From Xanthobacteraceae bacterium (GTDB lineage Bacteria; Pseudomonadota; Alphaproteobacteria; Rhizobiales; Xanthobacteraceae): 8,721 bases of DNA. Location: contig JASHXX010000375.1 of NCBI GenBank assembly GCA_030043335.1, positions 1 through 8,721 on the forward strand. The letters run 5' to 3'. The notes beneath the pieces are model-generated. The model worked only from the letters and a program-made list of their open reading frames with translations. It was not told the DNA's origin and did not search any database. The position numbers were made by a program, and so were the translations under genes. Position 1 is the stretch's first letter, and each line of letters begins with the position of its first letter. This document shows positions 1-6,543 of this stretch, in pieces.

Positions 1-45
1 CGCCAAATGTTCTTTGACCAAGTAGGCGGCCGAGGCCCGGAGCAT
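1..45 (-). CDS. 5' end of a third gene in the emrAB operon, product unknown (partial)
   Basis: An ATG at 45-43 (minus strand) opens a frame that stays open to the window edge, giving 15 residues: MLRASAAYLVKEHLA. The start is supported by a good Shine-Dalgarno sequence, AGGAAGAG at 57-50. That site begins directly after the TGA of the EmrB-like gene (60-58), and its AGGA core lies 8 bases from the ATG. The layout (stop, ribosome binding site, start within 18 bases) is typical of co-transcribed genes, so this is probably a third member of the efflux operon. Fifteen residues are too few to name a family, and no outer-membrane channel or regulator signature can be seen. The rest of the gene lies beyond the left edge. 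Confidence 0.6.
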   Translation of the reverse strand, partial: MLRASAAYLVKEHLA

Positions 46-57
46 CGTTCTCTTCCT

Positions 58-1668
58 TCAATGCCCCGCCGCCGCGTGCGCCGTGCCGGGCGTTATCCGC
101 CGGATCAGAAGCAGCACGAAGGGAATGAGCACGATCGCGAAAATCGCCCAGGTGTAGAAGATGTCGATATAAGCCATGAGCGTCGCCTGGCCGGTGATCA
201 TATGGCTGATGTAGCCCATGGCATGGCCCTGCGCGTCGGTGGGCGATCCATTCTGCACGAAGTACTGCATGATGTGCTTGAGGGTGGACTGATACTCGGG
301 CGATGACGGAACGACGTTCTCGGTGAGCCGGGCCTGGTGGAATTGCGAGCGTCGCAGCAGCTCGACATTGGCCAGCGAGACTCCGAAGCTGCCGCCGAGA
401 TTTCGGGCGACGTTCATCAGCGCCGAGCCCTCGCTGGTCTTCTGCGGCGGCAATCCGTCATAGGCGACGCTATTGATCGGAATGAACATGAACGGCAACC
501 CGATCACCTGATAGATCCGCACCCAGGCGAAATAGCTGAAGCTCGCGTCGGGGACGAGCGAGGTCGAGTACCACATCGCCGCCGCAATCGCGCAGAGGCC
601 GATCACCATCCAGTATTTCGGCTGCATATAGGGAATGAGCTGACCGGCGATCGGCATCATCAGCATCATCACCAGGCCGCCCGGCATCACCGCCAGCCCC
701 GAAAGCATCGCGGTGTAGGGAAAGTTGGTCTGCATGAGCTGCGGCGTGATCTGGTTCGAGCCGAACAGGATGGCGCCGACCGCCATCATCACCAGGAACG
801 ACATCCCGAACTGGCGCCGGCACAGCAGCCGGATATCGACGATCGGATCGTCGCGGGTGAGCTCCCACGGGACAAAGAAGATGAAGGCGCAGACCGACAG
901 CGTCGCAAAGGTGATGATGAAGGTCGAGTGGAACCAGTCTTCGATCTGGCCGCGGTCGAGCACGACCTCGAGGCAGCCGAAGGTCATGGCGATGAGGACA
1001 AAACCTTGCCAGTCGATGTTGAGCCCGCGGGCGAGATACTCGCGGCGCTCGCGCTCGAGCACTTCGGGCTCGTGGACCAGCCATTGCACCAGGATCAGCG
1101 AGATGATTCCGATCGGCACATTGATGAAGAAGATCCAGTGCCAGGAGTAATTGTCGGTGATCCAGCCGCCGAGCGTCGGGCCGACGGTCGGCGCCACGAT
1201 CACGGCGATGCCGTAAAGCGCGAACGCCTGCGGGCGCTGCCGCGGCGTGAAGGTATCGGCGAGCATCGCCTGCTCGCTGGTCGGCATGCCGCCGCCGCCG
1301 ATACCCTGCAGTATCCGGAACAGGATCAGCGACGAGAGGCTCGACGCCAGCCCGCATAGCAGCGAGGCGACGGTGAAGACCGCGACGCAGAGCATGTAGA
1401 AGCGCTTGCGGCCGATCACGTTCGACAGCCAGCCGCTCACCGGCAGCACCACCGCGTTGGCGATCAGGTAGGTGGTGACCACCCAGGTGCTTTCGTCGAC
1501 GCTGATCGCCAGGCTGCCGCCGATATAGCGCAGCGACACGTTGGCGATCGCGGTGTCGAGCACGACCATGAAGGTGGCGATCGAGACGACGATGGCGATC
1601 AGCCAGGGGCTGCGGTCGCCGGCCGCCGAGCGGCTCTCCGGTCCGGAATACTGGCGCTGATCGCTCAT
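58..1668 (-). CDS. emrB: EmrB-type DHA2 family MFS multidrug exporter
   Basis: This 536-residue inner-membrane drug/H+ antiporter has the usual length for the 14-helix DHA2 (EmrB/QacA) family. Visible family signatures are the first-helix acidic motif LDTAIANVSL (about residues 37-46), the motif A loop GWLSNVIGRKRF (79-90), the motif B arginine in LFRILQGIGGGG (R118) and the antiporter motif C APTVGPTLGGWITD (159-172). Hydrophobic helices continue to about residue 525, and the protein ends in a short basic tail. The start ATG lies inside the stop of the upstream EmrA-type gene (ATGA, 1668-1665), which implies translational coupling. Together with EmrA, and normally a TolC-like outer-membrane channel, it would export hydrophobic compounds or uncouplers across the envelope. 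The substrate cannot be inferred. The family call is secure; the symbol reflects family and gene context, not proven orthology. Confidence 0.95.
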   Translation of the reverse strand: MSDQRQYSGPESRSAAGDRSPWLIAIVVSIATFMVVLDTAIANVSLRYIGGSLAISVDESTWVVTTYLIANAVVLPVSGWLSNVIGRKRFYMLCVAVFTVASLLCGLASSLSSLILFRILQGIGGGGMPTSEQAMLADTFTPRQRPQAFALYGIAVIVAPTVGPTLGGWITDNYSWHWIFFINVPIGIISLILVQWLVHEPEVLERERREYLARGLNIDWQGFVLIAMTFGCLEVVLDRGQIEDWFHSTFIITFATLSVCAFIFFVPWELTRDDPIVDIRLLCRRQFGMSFLVMMAVGAILFGSNQITPQLMQTNFPYTAMLSGLAVMPGGLVMMLMMPIAGQLIPYMQPKYWMVIGLCAIAAAMWYSTSLVPDASFSYFAWVRIYQVIGLPFMFIPINSVAYDGLPPQKTSEGSALMNVARNLGGSFGVSLANVELLRRSQFHQARLTENVVPSSPEYQSTLKHIMQYFVQNGSPTDAQGHAMGYISHMITGQATLMAYIDIFYTWAIFAIVLIPFVLLLIRRITPGTAHAAAGH

Positions 1669-2783
1669 TTTTTCCGCACCGACGGCACCACCGACATGCC
1701 GGGCCCGAGCAGCACGTCGGGCGGCTCGTCGAACACGATCTTGACCGGTACGCGCTGCACGATCTTGACGTAGTTGCCGGTCGCGTTCTCGGTCGGCAGC
1801 AGGCTGAAGGCGGTGCCGCTGCCGGCCTGGATGCTGTCGACGTGGCCTTCGAACGTGCGGTCGGGAAAGGCGTCGATCCTGATGTCGACCGGGCTTCCCG
1901 GGTGCACGCCGTTGAGCTGCGTCTCCTTGAAATTCGCGGTGATCCAGACCTCGCGCGGCACGAACATCATCAGCGCCTGGCCGACCGCCGCATAGGTGCC
2001 TTTCGCGGTGTTGAGCCGCGCGACGCGGCCGGCGACCGGTGCGGTGATGACGGTGCGCGACAGATTGGTTTCGGCCTGCTCGAGTGCGGCGCGGGCCTGC
2101 TCCAGTTGCGCGGTGGACAGCGTTTCCTGCGATTTCAGCACCGGAAGCTGCTTTTTCGTGGCGACGGCGTTGGCCTGCGCGGCGGCAAGCGCCGCCTGCG
2201 CCTGCAGCAGGCCCGAGGAGTATTGCTGCGCCGTCTCGACGGTAACGGCGCCGGTCTTGACCAGCCGCTGGTAACGTTCGTCTTGCTGCTCGGCGAAAGT
2301 GAGTGCGGCCTGCGCCTGCTCGACCTGTTTGTCAGCCTGGTCGATGCGTGCTTGCTGGGCGCCGAGCTGGGCGATGATGTTGTCGATATTGGCCTGCGCC
2401 TGATCGACCTGCGCCTTGGCCTGATCGACCTGGGCGCGGAAGTCGCGATCGTCGAGGCGCACGAGGACGGCGCCAGCCTCGACCAGCTGGTTGTCGGTGA
2501 CCGGCACGTCGACCACGGCGGCGCTGACCTGCGCGCTGATCGACACCGTGCGGGCATCGATGAAGGCGTCGTCGGTTGATTCATAAGTGCTGGCGTTGAC
2601 CCACCACACCACGGTGGCGGCAATGGCGACGACTATCAGCGCGGTGACGACGAGCACGGTGCGGCGGCGTTGGCGCAGCCGGTCGAGCCACGAGCCGCCC
2701 TTGCGCGCCCCACCGATCGCAGGCCGGGCGTCTCGGCCCGGCAGAACGTCCGGGCGCCGCTCGCTGTCGGTGCGCTGGTCCAT
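1665..2783 (-). CDS. emrA: EmrA/HlyD-type membrane fusion protein of a multidrug efflux system
   Basis: This 372-residue periplasmic adaptor is anchored by one N-terminal helix (about residues 42-64). It is the expected partner of the downstream EmrB-type exporter, linking it to an outer-membrane channel. After the helix comes the family hallmark ESTDDAFID (68-76), then the first half of the lipoyl/barrel domain, ending with VEAGAVLVRLDDRDF (101-115). An Ala/Gln-rich coiled-coil hairpin follows (about 116-242), then the returning half, ITAPVAGRVARL (246-257). The C-terminal beta-barrel contains the EmrA-typical segment from GSGTAFSLLP (321-330) to NYVKIVQRVPVKI (337-349). The length is normal. 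The ATG at 2783 has no clear Shine-Dalgarno sequence in front of it (TTTAGCCTC), and no better in-frame start was found. It is the first gene of the efflux operon and overlaps emrB by four bases. Confidence 0.93.
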   Translation of the reverse strand: MDQRTDSERRPDVLPGRDARPAIGGARKGGSWLDRLRQRRRTVLVVTALIVVAIAATVVWWVNASTYESTDDAFIDARTVSISAQVSAAVVDVPVTDNQLVEAGAVLVRLDDRDFRAQVDQAKAQVDQAQANIDNIIAQLGAQQARIDQADKQVEQAQAALTFAEQQDERYQRLVKTGAVTVETAQQYSSGLLQAQAALAAAQANAVATKKQLPVLKSQETLSTAQLEQARAALEQAETNLSRTVITAPVAGRVARLNTAKGTYAAVGQALMMFVPREVWITANFKETQLNGVHPGSPVDIRIDAFPDRTFEGHVDSIQAGSGTAFSLLPTENATGNYVKIVQRVPVKIVFDEPPDVLLGPGMSVVPSVRKK

Positions 2784-2998
2784 GAGGCTAAACGTCTGCC
2801 GCGTCGATCGAGTTTCCCGGTGGCCGCCGCGGGCCGCAGACGGTCAGTGCGATCGAATCACGACTTGATTTAGCCCTTAACAGGGCAGGAGGCGAGTCAC
2901 GCAGGATGCAGCGCAGGCATGAATTTTGGCCGAGATTCCGTAGCTTGGCGGGTTTTAATGTCGCGGGGCCGGGAGTGCGATCCGCCCCGCGGGCCAAA
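2784..2998. other. Intergenic spacer between the cyclase gene and the efflux operon
   Basis: These 215 bases are the largest non-coding gap in the window. Reading on the minus strand, the spacer follows the cyclase stop and precedes the EmrA-type start, so it should hold the end of one transcript and the promoter of the next. It contains a perfect 8-base inverted repeat near the cyclase stop (listed separately) and an AT-richer patch at about 2863-2882. No convincing -35/-10 pair and no strong ribosome binding site could be picked out. The 69-codon open frame at 2997-2788 (minus) starts with TTG, has no ribosome binding site and shows no recognisable motif, so it is not called as a gene. No regulator gene (TetR, MarR or LysR type) lies beside emrAB within the window. 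Confidence 0.6.
2962..2991 (-). terminator. GC-rich inverted repeat just after the cyclase stop; possible weak terminator
   Basis: CGCGGGGC (2962-2969) and GCCCCGCG (2984-2991) form a perfect 8-base-pair stem with a 14-base loop. On the minus strand the hairpin begins 7 bases after the TGA of the cyclase gene, a normal place for a transcription end or mRNA-stabilising structure. It is not a classic intrinsic terminator: the bases that follow on the minus strand read ACATTAAAACC, with no run of T. It may be Rho-assisted, or only protect the transcript's 3' end. Chance occurrence is also possible in such GC-rich DNA. Confidence 0.35.
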
Positions 2999-4708
2999 TC
3001 AGATCGGCAGATCGGCGCGCGCCTTCAATGCATAGAACTGCACCGGCTCCGCCCGGCCTTTGACCGCCGCTTCATGCAGTTTGCGGTCGCTCATGCCGAG
3101 GCCGGCGGCTTCGGCCGCCCGGCGCGAGACAATGACGGCACAGTCATAATCCTTGGTCAGGCTTTCGAGCCGCGCGCAGGTGTTAACCGTGTCGCCGATG
3201 GCGGTGATGATTTGCGATCGCGGCGGCCCCATGGCGCCGACGATCGCCTCGCCATAGTGAATGCCGATCCCGATCCGCATCGGCTGCGCCAAATCTTGGC
3301 GCAGCCGCTGATTGAGCTGATCGAGGCGGCCGAGCATTTCGCGGGCGCCGCGGATCGCGTCGAGCGGCCCCGCCGCCTGGGCCGCGGCCTCGAGTCCGTA
3401 AAGAGCCATCAGCCCGTCGCCGGTGAATTGCGAGTAGTGTCCGTTGGTGGCCTCGAGAGCTTTGGTCATCTCGTGAAAGAACTGATTGAGGACGAACAGC
3501 ACATCGTACGGCATTTTCGCCTCGCCCAAGCCGGTAGAGCCGCGCAGGTCCACGAACACCACGGTCACCGGACGCTCGTTTCCCTCAAGCCCGCCGCGCA
3601 CCGCTCCGTCGGCGGCGCTGGCGTCGGCGGTAAGTAGCGGCACGATGGAGATGTCGGCGCTCGGGCGAATCTGGCAGGCAAGCCGTATCCCCGCGGTTGC
3701 GACGATGCGCGCGAGTGCCTTGGCTTCGAGGCCGGAAGGGACCGATAGCTGGTCGAAGCCTTTCGTGACCAGGATTCGGCAAGTGGTGCAGCGGGCCCTG
3801 CCGCCGCACACCGACGCGTGCGGGATGGCGTGTTCGCGTAGGGTCTCGAGCACGGTGGCGCCGGGAACAATCGGCACGCTGCGCCCGGACGCGTGGGTCA
3901 GAATTGCCGGCCGCTGGCGGCGGCGGAACCGGCGACGAACGCCGCGCGCGGCAAATGGCAGCGCCACCATCGCGGCATGAATGCCCAGTCCGGCGTACAC
4001 GATTTGGACAATAGCGGACCGCTTCGCCTCGGTGAGATTGGAATGGGCGAACGCCTGCTTCACATAGTCCGGATTCTCGGCAGCGCCCAGCACCTCGTTG
4101 CCGGCCGCGACGAAACCGGCGAGCGCCAGGGTCGGCAGCAACAGCCCGGCCGCCAACAACAAGATCCGCCATGTGGGATACCAAGGCTTGGTTCGCAGCC
4201 AAAAATGAATGCCGATACCGGCGTGGGTCCATACCGTCAGCACGGCGACGGCCTGCACGACGCCGAGCCACGGGAATCGCAGCCACTGCGTGATCAAGAC
4301 GGTCGTATAGGAACCATTGACCTCGAGCAGACTTGCGGCGACACGCGTACCGATCACATGGGCCATCAACACGGCGGGTATGGTGAGGCCGAGCGCGAGC
4401 TGCGCCCATTCCCAGGCCGAAAGCCGCAGCGAGCGTCGCACATAGATCGACCACAAGGCGTTGGCATAGTGAACGAAGAACGCGGTCAGCAGCAGGGCAG
4501 TGCCAAGCAAGGTCTGCCAGGGATACATCAGGATATCGAGCGCCGCTTCGGCGCGCGCAAATGAGACAAGCAACACGGCATGCGCCGTCAGGTGCGAGAT
4601 CACGAAGGCGAGCATGGTCAGGGCGCTGGCGAGCCGAAGGTTGCTCCGCCATGCTCGCGGGTCGAAGTACGACGTCTGTCCGCCTATGATCCGCGGCCGC
4701 GCCGTCAT
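2999..4708 (-). CDS. Membrane class III nucleotide cyclase with diheme-type six-helix anchor and [2Fe-2S] domain (CyaC-like)
   Basis: The 569-residue protein has three parts. Residues 26-255 form six hydrophobic helices (about 26-50, 67-89, 100-120, 147-170, 181-201, 232-253) with histidines placed as in diheme-b succinate dehydrogenase anchors: H39/H43, H80, H117 and H162/H168. Residues 268-360 form a ferredoxin domain with cluster cysteines C301, C307, C310 and C345 (C-x5-C-x2-C). Residues 378-562 form the class III catalytic domain: metal aspartates D387 (FVDLRGST) and D431 (FTGDGLMALYG), then D506, N509 and R513 in GDTVNTCARLE, and K550. This layout matches S. meliloti CyaC, described as a diheme-b, iron-sulfur adenylate cyclase responding to quinone redox state; the same role here is inferred. 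The usual adenine-selecting lysine before the GDG motif is Gln427, so cAMP as product is likely but not certain. The ATG at 4708 overlaps the anti-sigma stop (ATGA); the frame is open further upstream, but that stretch is anti-sigma shadow. Confidence 0.92.
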   Translation of the reverse strand: MTARPRIIGGQTSYFDPRAWRSNLRLASALTMLAFVISHLTAHAVLLVSFARAEAALDILMYPWQTLLGTALLLTAFFVHYANALWSIYVRRSLRLSAWEWAQLALGLTIPAVLMAHVIGTRVAASLLEVNGSYTTVLITQWLRFPWLGVVQAVAVLTVWTHAGIGIHFWLRTKPWYPTWRILLLAAGLLLPTLALAGFVAAGNEVLGAAENPDYVKQAFAHSNLTEAKRSAIVQIVYAGLGIHAAMVALPFAARGVRRRFRRRQRPAILTHASGRSVPIVPGATVLETLREHAIPHASVCGGRARCTTCRILVTKGFDQLSVPSGLEAKALARIVATAGIRLACQIRPSADISIVPLLTADASAADGAVRGGLEGNERPVTVVFVDLRGSTGLGEAKMPYDVLFVLNQFFHEMTKALEATNGHYSQFTGDGLMALYGLEAAAQAAGPLDAIRGAREMLGRLDQLNQRLRQDLAQPMRIGIGIHYGEAIVGAMGPPRSQIITAIGDTVNTCARLESLTKDYDCAVIVSRRAAEAAGLGMSDRKLHEAAVKGRAEPVQFYALKARADLPI

Positions 4709-5499
4709 GAATGTCCGGAAAGCGGCTCGAGCGCGGACCTGAATTTTTGGCTGAATTCGTCGAGCTCGCCGGCATTGATGTCGCTCACCGCCCAGAAGTC
4801 GAGCCCGTTCTGCGTCCAGCGCCGCACATTGAATCCGTGCACGGTTTCGGTCTTCGCGCCGCCATGCTCGACGCCGGATTGCCGCGTCACGAACAGATTG
4901 ATCACGTGATCGCGGCGCCGGTAGACGATCGAGGCCGCCTCTTCGCCGTCGACGTAATCGAGCCGGCCGCCGATCAAGGTGAAGCCCTGCGCGGTCAGAT
5001 CGACGACCGGCGGCGCGAGATCGAGCTTCCCGTTGAACCATGGCTTGACGGTGTGCTGGTCGCTGGTCTGCACGTCGGTGAGGTGGCCCGCTTGCAGCGA
5101 CCGCACATGGGCGGACACGACTTCCTCGTCGATGCGCTGCGCCGCATCGTTGCGAATGACCGCGACGACGAGCATTGCTGCGACCGCGGCCGAGAGCGCC
5201 GTACCGACGGTGAGGCCGCCGAGAAAATTTCGCCAGGATGTCATCTGCGACGCGACCCGGCCGGTGGTGCGGCGCGGCGATGACGGCAGCGCCGCCTCGA
5301 TGCGGGCGCGCAGATGCGCCGGCGCGCGCTCCTTGAGATCGGCGCTCGCCATGGCCGCGCGCATCGCGCGGAATGCTTCAAGCTCGCCGGCGCAGCTCGG
5401 GCAGGTCGCGACATGAGCTTCGACATCGGCCGCATGGCCGGCGTCGAGCTCGCCGTCGATCAGCGCGTGAATAAGCACCTGGCATTGCTCACAGTTCAT
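4705..5499 (-). CDS. Membrane anti-sigma factor with zinc-finger (ZAS-like) N-terminus
   Basis: This 264-residue single-pass membrane protein is expected to bind and hold inactive the ECF sigma factor encoded just upstream. The cytoplasmic N-terminus has the zinc-binding anti-sigma pattern H29-x3-C33-x2-C36 (HVATCPSC), with two further cysteines, C3 and C6. A linker follows, then one transmembrane helix (about 93-115). The C-terminal domain of about 150 residues (116-264), predicted periplasmic, would sense the signal. It contains the stretches TSDQHTVKPWFNGKLDLAPP (145-164) and GFTLIGGRLDYVDG (172-185), which I recognise as typical of a proteobacterial anti-sigma family. The start is well supported: AGAAGGA (5514-5508) lies 8 bases from the ATG, and the ATG overlaps the sigma stop by four bases. 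The sensed signal is unknown. The zinc site could make release redox-sensitive, but this is inference. Confidence 0.92.
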   Translation of the reverse strand: MNCEQCQVLIHALIDGELDAGHAADVEAHVATCPSCAGELEAFRAMRAAMASADLKERAPAHLRARIEAALPSSPRRTTGRVASQMTSWRNFLGGLTVGTALSAAVAAMLVVAVIRNDAAQRIDEEVVSAHVRSLQAGHLTDVQTSDQHTVKPWFNGKLDLAPPVVDLTAQGFTLIGGRLDYVDGEEAASIVYRRRDHVINLFVTRQSGVEHGGAKTETVHGFNVRRWTQNGLDFWAVSDINAGELDEFSQKFRSALEPLSGHS

Positions 5500-6059
5500 G
5501 GCGTCGATCCTTCTGCGACGTTCCAGGCGGCGCGCAGCATGGCGCGGGCACGCGCCAGCCGCGACATCACCGTTCCAACCGGCACGCCGGCGACCTCGGC
5601 GATCTCGCGATAGGACAGATTATTGACGTCGCGCAGCACGACGGCTTCGCGGAATGGCTGCGGCAGCTCGGCAACGAGCCGGCGGATCGTCGCATCGTCG
5701 TGGCGGCGCAAGAGTTCCGCCTCCGGCGAGCGCTGCGGCTCTTGCCACCGCGCCGCTTCGTCCGCTGCCGGATCGCCGGCGCCGCTTTCCGGCGGCATCG
5801 GCAGCGCGGCGCGGCGCGCGAACTCGGCGTTGCAGACGTTGCGCAGGATTGCGAGCAGCCACGGCTTCATCGCCGGCCCGCGGTAGCTGTCGAAATGCCG
5901 CAGCGCCCGCAAATAGCATTCCTGCACCGCGTCCTCGGCGTCCGCGGCATTGCGCATGAGATAGCGCGCTAGCGTGTACACGTCGTCGAGATGCGGCAGC
6001 GCGGCGTCGCGAAAATGCCGCGCCCGATCGCGCTCGCCGATGTCGTCGTCGCCTGCCAT
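5496..6059 (-). CDS. ECF-type RNA polymerase sigma factor (sigma-70 family)
   Basis: From the ATG at 6059 this is a 187-residue ECF sigma factor of normal size. Region 2 (about residues 21-85) carries AEDAVQECYLRALRHFDSYR (41-60) and region 4 (about 125-178) carries the helix-turn-helix LSYREIAEVAGVPVGTVMSR (148-167). They are joined by an acidic, proline-rich linker; there is no region 1.1 or 3. It should redirect RNA polymerase to envelope-stress promoters, probably including that of its own operon, once released by the anti-sigma factor encoded next (ATGA overlap at 5499-5496). The start is uncertain. The frame is open to an ATG at 6155, which overlaps the cupredoxin stop (TGATG) and would add 32 residues rich in Pro, Arg and Gly. 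Neither start has a good ribosome binding site. The shorter form was chosen because it begins close to region 2, as usual for the family. Confidence 0.9.
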   Translation of the reverse strand: MAGDDDIGERDRARHFRDAALPHLDDVYTLARYLMRNAADAEDAVQECYLRALRHFDSYRGPAMKPWLLAILRNVCNAEFARRAALPMPPESGAGDPAADEAARWQEPQRSPEAELLRRHDDATIRRLVAELPQPFREAVVLRDVNNLSYREIAEVAGVPVGTVMSRLARARAMLRAAWNVAEGSTP

Positions 6060-6103
6060 CGTGGGGCGCCCGACTGTCCGTGGTATCGCAATCCCCCGCC
6101 ATC

Positions 6104-6126
6104 CCCGCGCTGTGTGCCGGCGCGGG
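6104..6126. repeat. 7-bp perfect inverted repeat between cupredoxin and sigma genes
   Basis: CCCGCGC (6104-6110) and GCGCGGG (6120-6126) can form a 7-base-pair stem with a 9-base loop. If the sigma factor starts at 6059, this hairpin lies in the 95-base leader between cupredoxin and sigma factor, where it could lower expression of the regulator relative to the abundant upstream products. If the long sigma form is used, it lies within coding sequence. In DNA this GC-rich it may be fortuitous. Confidence 0.3.
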
Positions 6127-6154
6127 TAGGGCAGGGGTTGCGCCCAACTGAGCA

Positions 6155-6535
6155 TCAGTGTCCGGCGTCGCCGCCGGTTGCCGGTTCTACCACGATCGTC
6201 CCGGTCATGTGCGGATGCAGCGAGCAGAAATAGTTGTAGCTGCCCGCCGTGGTAAAGGTGAAGGAAAAGCTATTGTCGGTGTCGAGCACCTTCGATTTGA
6301 ACTCCTTGCCGACCGCGGCGATAGCGTGCGGGATGTCGTCCTTGTTGGTCCAGGTAACGGTAGTGCCGGCCTTCACCGTCAGCTTCTGCGGGTTGAAGGT
6401 GAAATTGTCGATCGACACCGCGCTTGCCGGGCTTTGCGCCCAGCCGGGCAGGACGACCGCGGCGAGGACGGCCGCGGTCGTCGCGCCAACCGCGGCGGCG
6501 ATTGCCGCGCCGGCGAAAGTGTTGCGTAGCGACAT
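6155..6535 (-). CDS. Exported single-domain type 1 copper protein (amicyanin/plastocyanin-like cupredoxin)
   Basis: This 126-residue precursor starts at the ATG at 6535, where GAGGTGG (6545-6539) overlaps the TGA of the preceding gene. The open frame extends further upstream, but that part is shadow of the phosphoesterase. Residues 1-35 form a long Ala-rich signal peptide with probable cleavage after GWAQS or nearby, so the mature protein of about 90 residues is periplasmic. The fold shows in SIDNFTFNPQKLTVKAGTTV (41-60) and TWTNKDDIPHAI (61-72). The copper ligands are H70, C104, H107 and M110 in the loop CSLHPHM, the C-x2-H-x2-M spacing of amicyanin-like proteins. A small blue copper electron carrier or copper-holding protein is expected; its redox partner is unknown. 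Its place between the phosphoesterase and the ECF regulators suggests expression under that sigma factor's control. Confidence 0.93.
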   Translation of the reverse strand: MSLRNTFAGAAIAAAVGATTAAVLAAVVLPGWAQSPASAVSIDNFTFNPQKLTVKAGTTVTWTNKDDIPHAIAAVGKEFKSKVLDTDNSFSFTFTTAGSYNYFCSLHPHMTGTIVVEPATGGDAGH

Positions 6536-6543
6536 CGGCCACC

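Noticed and set aside
337..1359. A 340-codon plus-strand open frame inside the EmrB-type gene.
   Set aside because: Its translation is low-complexity and rich in His, Arg, Asp and Glu, typical of the complement of a GC-rich membrane-protein gene. The minus-strand MFS signatures are unambiguous.
2786..2875. GGCTAAA (2786-2792) and TTTAGCC (2869-2875) as a possible pair of operator arms flanking the emrA promoter region.
   Set aside because: The arms are only 7 bases long and more than 75 bases apart, so chance is the simpler explanation.
2788..2997. A 69-codon minus-strand open frame in the cyclase-emrA spacer.
   Set aside because: It has a TTG start, no ribosome binding site and no motif, and it fills a spacer that should hold regulatory sequence.
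4709..5041. A 111-residue N-terminal extension of the cyclase frame upstream of the ATG at 4708.
   Set aside because: It overlaps the anti-sigma gene entirely, translates to Arg-rich sequence without structure, and the ATGA junction gives a natural start at 4708.
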